Below, in pieces: positions 6,755 through 8,730 of a DNA stretch of 8,730 bases. How positions within the stretch are numbered: the first letter of the stretch is position 1; each line of letters starts with the position of its first letter. The notes under the pieces are model-generated. The model had not been told where the DNA came from, searched no databases, and was given only the letters and a program-made list of their open reading frames with translations. A program made the position numbers and the translations under genes. The DNA comes from Candidatus Uhrbacteria bacterium. Lineage in GTDB: Bacteria; Patescibacteriota; Patescibacteriia; UBA9934; GWF2-40-263. Location of the stretch: assembly GCA_023246275.1 (NCBI GenBank), contig JAHFIS010000020.1, forward strand, positions 1 to 8,730, in the 5' to 3' direction.

Positions 6755-7299
6755 AGGTAGGTTCGCAGTTCCTTGATCGCGCGATGCAGCATCACGCGGA
6801 CGGCATTTACATTTTTTTCCAACCGCTTGGCGATCTCCTCGTATTCCATATCCTGAAAATATCGGAGGATGACCACTTCCTTTTGTTCTGGCTTCAATCG
6901 ATCGAGATACCGGACCAACATGGACAGATCCGCGACCGCCTCGATCTTGCCAGGCGTTTCCTTATTATCCGCGAGCTGGACGCCAGCGTTCGTAAGCGCG
7001 TCGACGGATATATCATCTTTCTTTTTCCGGTAGAAATCCGTGATCGCCCAACGGGCAATGTGATAAATGAGCCCGCGGAAATGGTGCTCGTCCTCCGCGC
7101 CATGGGACGTGGTAATAATCGTCCATGCCGTAAAAAACGTATGGGCGGACAGGTCGTCCGCGTCCTCGTTTGTCGGCAGACGGGAACGGGCGAACCGGAA
7201 CAGTTCCTTCTTGTACAGATCGTACAGCTTCCCAAACGCCTGTTCGTCTCGGGAGGTCCGAACTCGAAACAGTAAGATTTTTTCTGTAAGTTCCTGCAC
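6751..7299 (-). CDS. ECF-type RNA polymerase sigma factor (sigma70 family)
   Basis: A 182-residue sigma factor with the two-domain ECF layout. Region 2 spans about 18-93, including DEQAFGKLYDLYKKELFRFA, DADDLSAHTFFTAW (core binding and -10 recognition) and FRGLIYHIARWAITDFYRKK. Region 4 spans about 127-180, with LDRLKPEQKEVVILRYFQDM, then the HTH YEEIAKRLEKNVNAVRVMLHRAIKEL that contacts the -35 element. There is no region 1.1 or region 3, as expected. The start is GTG at 7299: the frame is closed by TGA 12 bases upstream, and no ATG lies nearby in frame. It overlaps the next gene by ATGA. A sigma70-like promoter lies about 50 bases upstream, so the operon appears to be read by the housekeeping sigma; whether it also drives itself is not visible. 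Likely targets include the S-layer-like gene downstream, but no ECF-style promoter could be assigned. Confidence 0.93.
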   Translation of the reverse strand: MQELTEKILLFRVRTSRDEQAFGKLYDLYKKELFRFARSRLPTNEDADDLSAHTFFTAWTIITTSHGAEDEHHFRGLIYHIARWAITDFYRKKKDDISVDALTNAGVQLADNKETPGKIEAVADLSMLVRYLDRLKPEQKEVVILRYFQDMEYEEIAKRLEKNVNAVRVMLHRAIKELRTYL

Positions 7300-7349
7300 A
7301 GGATTCGTTCAAAATTTAGATTCATTACCGGAAGCGCAGAATGGCGAGC

Positions 7350-7378
7350 ATTGTAGCTTACTTTAGCCAAAAAATCAA
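7350..7378 (-). promoter_or_regulatory. Sigma70-like promoter of the sigma/anti-sigma operon
   Basis: On the minus strand, TTGATT (7378-7373, 4/6) and TACAAT (7355-7350, 5/6) are 17 bases apart. The predicted transcription start is near 7343, leaving a 5' UTR of roughly 44 bases before the GTG at 7299. The spacer contains TGGCTA (7369-7364), an element also found twice in the divergent plus-strand promoter. Confidence 0.65.
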
Positions 7379-7431
7379 GTGTCTTGGGTGAATTGCAATG
7401 TTTTAATGGACTTTCTGGCTAGATTTGGCTA
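7364..7431. promoter_or_regulatory. Shared TGGCTA elements in the divergent promoter region
   Basis: TGGCTA occurs three times: on the minus strand at 7364-7369, inside the spacer of the sigma operon promoter, and on the plus strand at 7416-7421 and 7426-7431, between the -35 and -10 boxes of the HTH promoter. The two plus-strand copies are exactly 10 bases apart, about one helical turn, and so would lie on the same face of the DNA. This arrangement fits a common regulator of both promoters, but six-base matches can arise by chance. Confidence 0.35.
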
Positions 7432-7435
7432 CACT
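7407..7435 (+). promoter_or_regulatory. Probable promoter of the HTH/GHL15 gene pair
   Basis: TGGACT (7407-7412, 4/6 to TTGACA) and TACACT (7430-7435, 4/6 to TATAAT) are separated by 17 bases, placing the start of transcription near 7442 and the ATG about 18 bases further on. An alternative with TTGGCT at 7425-7430 and TAAACC at 7448-7453 would give a leaderless transcript but has a poorer -10. Confidence 0.4.
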
Positions 7436-7442
7436 GGTGTAG
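7429..7442. promoter_or_regulatory. Operator-like inverted repeat overlapping the -10 of the HTH promoter
   Basis: CTACAC (7429-7434) and GTGTAG (7437-7442) are a perfect inverted repeat with a 2-base spacer (TG). It covers the proposed -10 box and start site and lies 17 bases before the ATG of a DNA-binding protein. That is a natural position for autorepression by the HTH protein, though binding is only inferred. Confidence 0.4.
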
Positions 7443-7459
7443 ACAAATAAACCAATCCT

Positions 7460-7750
7460 ATGCCAATCACCTCCATCATCCGTCTCTCCGTTTCCGAGGC
7501 TTCCCGGATGTTCGGCGTGTCCCAGCGAACGATCCGTCGGGCCGTTACCAATGGACAAATTACCTATGTCGTGGTCCAAGGAAGGTATAAGCTTAACTTC
7601 GAAAGCCTCCTCAAGTGGTCACAGGATACCACGACCGTTCGGAACAAGCGCGACCGGTCTGGAATCGGCCAGTACGTGAACCAGTGGCGGATCAAGAACA
7701 AGCTGTTCTCACCGAACCCGAAGTCGATCGATGAAAATCCCGTCGCATGA
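7460..7750 (+). CDS. Small MerR/excisionase-type helix-turn-helix protein
   Basis: A 96-residue DNA-binding protein. Residues about 8-54 form a winged HTH of the MerR/excisionase type: RLSVSEASRMFGVSQRTIRR is the helix-turn-helix, GQITYVVVQGRYKLN the wing, and FESLLKWS the closing helix. A basic linker (RNKRDR, about 61-66) follows, and the tail contains GIGQYVNQWRIKNKLFSPNP. From memory, similar HTH proteins with this tail are common in Parcubacteria genomes. No integrase or phage gene is nearby, so a chromosomal regulator is more likely than a phage excisionase. The stop TGA overlaps the ATG of the next gene, so the two are co-transcribed and probably translationally coupled. An inverted repeat over its promoter suggests autoregulation. 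No Shine-Dalgarno sequence precedes the ATG. Confidence 0.85.
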   Translation: MPITSIIRLSVSEASRMFGVSQRTIRRAVTNGQITYVVVQGRYKLNFESLLKWSQDTTTVRNKRDRSGIGQYVNQWRIKNKLFSPNPKSIDENPVA

Positions 7751-8730
7751 AACGCCTTGCGATCATTCTGACCTCCCTGCTCTTCCCCGTTGCCGCGCTT
7801 GCGGCGAACGGCGACTTCGTGCGAACGTCGAACTACTACCTGATGTCCGGCTCGGCATTGGAAAGCGCGTCGACCATCGCGTCGCTCGCGGGCTTCGACC
7901 TCATCGTGATCCCCTCCGAGGCCCAAGTATACAACAAGCCGTTTTTTTCCGCCGTCCGAAAATTGAACCCGGACATCATCATTCTCGCCTACGTCCCGAC
8001 CGTGTCATGGAACAACGCCTTCTGGTCCGACCCGCTGCACGCGCAAATGAAGAAAGGGATCCGGCCCGACTGGTGGCTAAAGGACGAGCGCGGCGGACGC
8101 GTTTCCATCTGGCCGAACACCAACGCGCTCGACCTGAACTCGGGTTGGACGGACTATCTCGCAGGTTTCGCGAAGACGAGCATCATGGACACGGGGCTCT
8201 GGGACGGAATCTTCTACGACGAGGTGCACGACCGGGCCGACTGGGAGGCGGGATACGCGCGTCTCTTTGCCGCGACGCGGTCGAAGCTCGGAAGCTCCGC
8301 GATCATCCTCACGAACGGATCGTCCTCGCCTTCCTTCGCGCCATACGTCAACGGCCGCATGTTCGAGACGTTCCCTTCCACGGGCGACGCGACCTCGGTC
8401 TGGAACTGGCAGACGAAGGACTACCTCTCGCTCCCGTCGAAGCTCGGCCACGACGCGGTCATCGCCGTGAACGTGAACACGGACAACACCGGCGCGCAGA
8501 CCAACTACCAGAAGATGCGGTTCGGACTCGCCACGACGCTGCTCGGCGACGGCTATTTCGGCTACGACTTCGGCACGCAGAACCATGCCCAGCTCTGGAC
8601 GTACGACGAGTTTGCCACGCCGCTTGGCGCGCCGAAGGGAAGCGCGGAACAGACGTCGAACGTCTGGAAGCGCGAGTACGAGCAGGGCGAGACCGTCGTG
8701 AACCCGACGAACGTCCCGCAGACCGTGAAG
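7747..8730 (+). CDS. Secreted GHL15-type putative glycoside hydrolase, C-terminus beyond the window
   Basis: The first 328 residues of an exported protein. The signal peptide is MKRLAIILTSLLFPVAALA, with likely cleavage before AN (residue 20). The rest resembles the hypothetical glycoside hydrolase family GHL15 (TIM-barrel fold predicted). Visible pieces are the strand FDLIVIPSEAQVY, ILAYVPTVSW, DWWLKDERGG, LDLNSGWTDYLAGF, WDGIFYDEVHD (Asp158 and Glu159 at a strand end, plausible catalytic acids), GRMFETF (Glu207), GDGYFGYDFG (Asp274) and WTYDEFATPLGAPKG. The closing part, VWKREYEQGETVVNPTN, is typical of the end of the domain, so the visible piece is nearly one full domain. The substrate is unknown; an extracellular polysaccharide or surface glycan is a reasonable inference. 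The start ATG overlaps the HTH stop as ATGA. Enzyme activity is not proven for this family as far as I know. Confidence 0.82.
   Translation, partial: MKRLAIILTSLLFPVAALAANGDFVRTSNYYLMSGSALESASTIASLAGFDLIVIPSEAQVYNKPFFSAVRKLNPDIIILAYVPTVSWNNAFWSDPLHAQMKKGIRPDWWLKDERGGRVSIWPNTNALDLNSGWTDYLAGFAKTSIMDTGLWDGIFYDEVHDRADWEAGYARLFAATRSKLGSSAIILTNGSSSPSFAPYVNGRMFETFPSTGDATSVWNWQTKDYLSLPSKLGHDAVIAVNVNTDNTGAQTNYQKMRFGLATTLLGDGYFGYDFGTQNHAQLWTYDEFATPLGAPKGSAEQTSNVWKREYEQGETVVNPTNVPQTVK

Noticed and set aside
2444..6760. Very long open frame of 1,438 codons on the plus strand across three minus-strand genes
   Set aside because: It is full of Arg, Gly, Val, Asp and His in low-complexity runs, crosses two real gene boundaries, and mirrors genes with signal peptides and clear domains. 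It is an artefact of GC-rich codon use opposite Asp/Val/Ser-rich coding sequence.
7460..7750. HTH protein as a phage or plasmid excisionase marking a mobile element
   Set aside because: No integrase, attachment-site repeat or phage gene is visible. It is coupled to a secreted hydrolase gene, which fits a chromosomal regulator better.
8077..8586. Open frame of 169 codons on the minus strand opposite the GHL15-type gene
   Set aside because: Its composition is Arg/Val/Glu-rich and shadow-like, while the plus strand has a signal peptide and recognisable family motifs through the whole stretch.

Overview
The window is GC-rich and gene-dense. It most likely comes from a Candidate Phyla Radiation (Patescibacteria, Parcubacteria-like) genome. 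The main clue is the giant surface protein: its N-terminal 'DGxRYxFPNEKTYFSWY' domain, Ig-like repeats and 'LIKNLPVTGGTIQY' tail resemble S-layer-type proteins I associate with that group. The ECF sigma factor paired with a DUF5667-type membrane protein, and the small HTH protein followed by a GHL15-type secreted protein, fit the same origin. TGA acts as a stop in two tightly packed genes, so the code looks standard (not the TGA=Gly code of Gracilibacteria). This placement rests on remembered family features; no search was run.

Layout: seven protein genes in two divergent blocks. Five genes on the minus strand are read from about 7343 toward position 1: ECF sigma factor (6751-7299), membrane-anchored DUF5667 anti-sigma candidate overlapping it by ATGA (5702-6754), secreted 1,227-residue S-layer-like protein (1874-5557), membrane-anchored TPR protein (968-1690) and a secreted subtilisin-like protease that runs off the left edge (1-940). 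Two genes on the plus strand run to the right edge: a small HTH protein (7460-7750) and, overlapping it by ATGA, a secreted GHL15-type putative glycoside hydrolase, incomplete (7747-8730). The 160-bp gap between the blocks holds two face-to-face sigma70-like promoters that share a TGGCTA element, plus an inverted repeat over the plus-strand -10.

How the genes may work together (inference): the left block reads as an envelope module. A sigma factor and its membrane partner would sense the cell surface and sit directly upstream of the main surface protein. A TPR scaffold and an exported protease follow and could help assemble, process or turn over that protein. The S-layer gene is followed by a strong GNRA-capped hairpin and then a terminator-like hairpin, with a separate promoter for the TPR gene just beyond. 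None of the seven start codons has a convincing Shine-Dalgarno sequence, and the TPR transcript is predicted to be nearly leaderless. No tRNA, rRNA, CRISPR array, insertion sequence or phage gene was recognised, and no gene-free stretch exceeds 300 bases.
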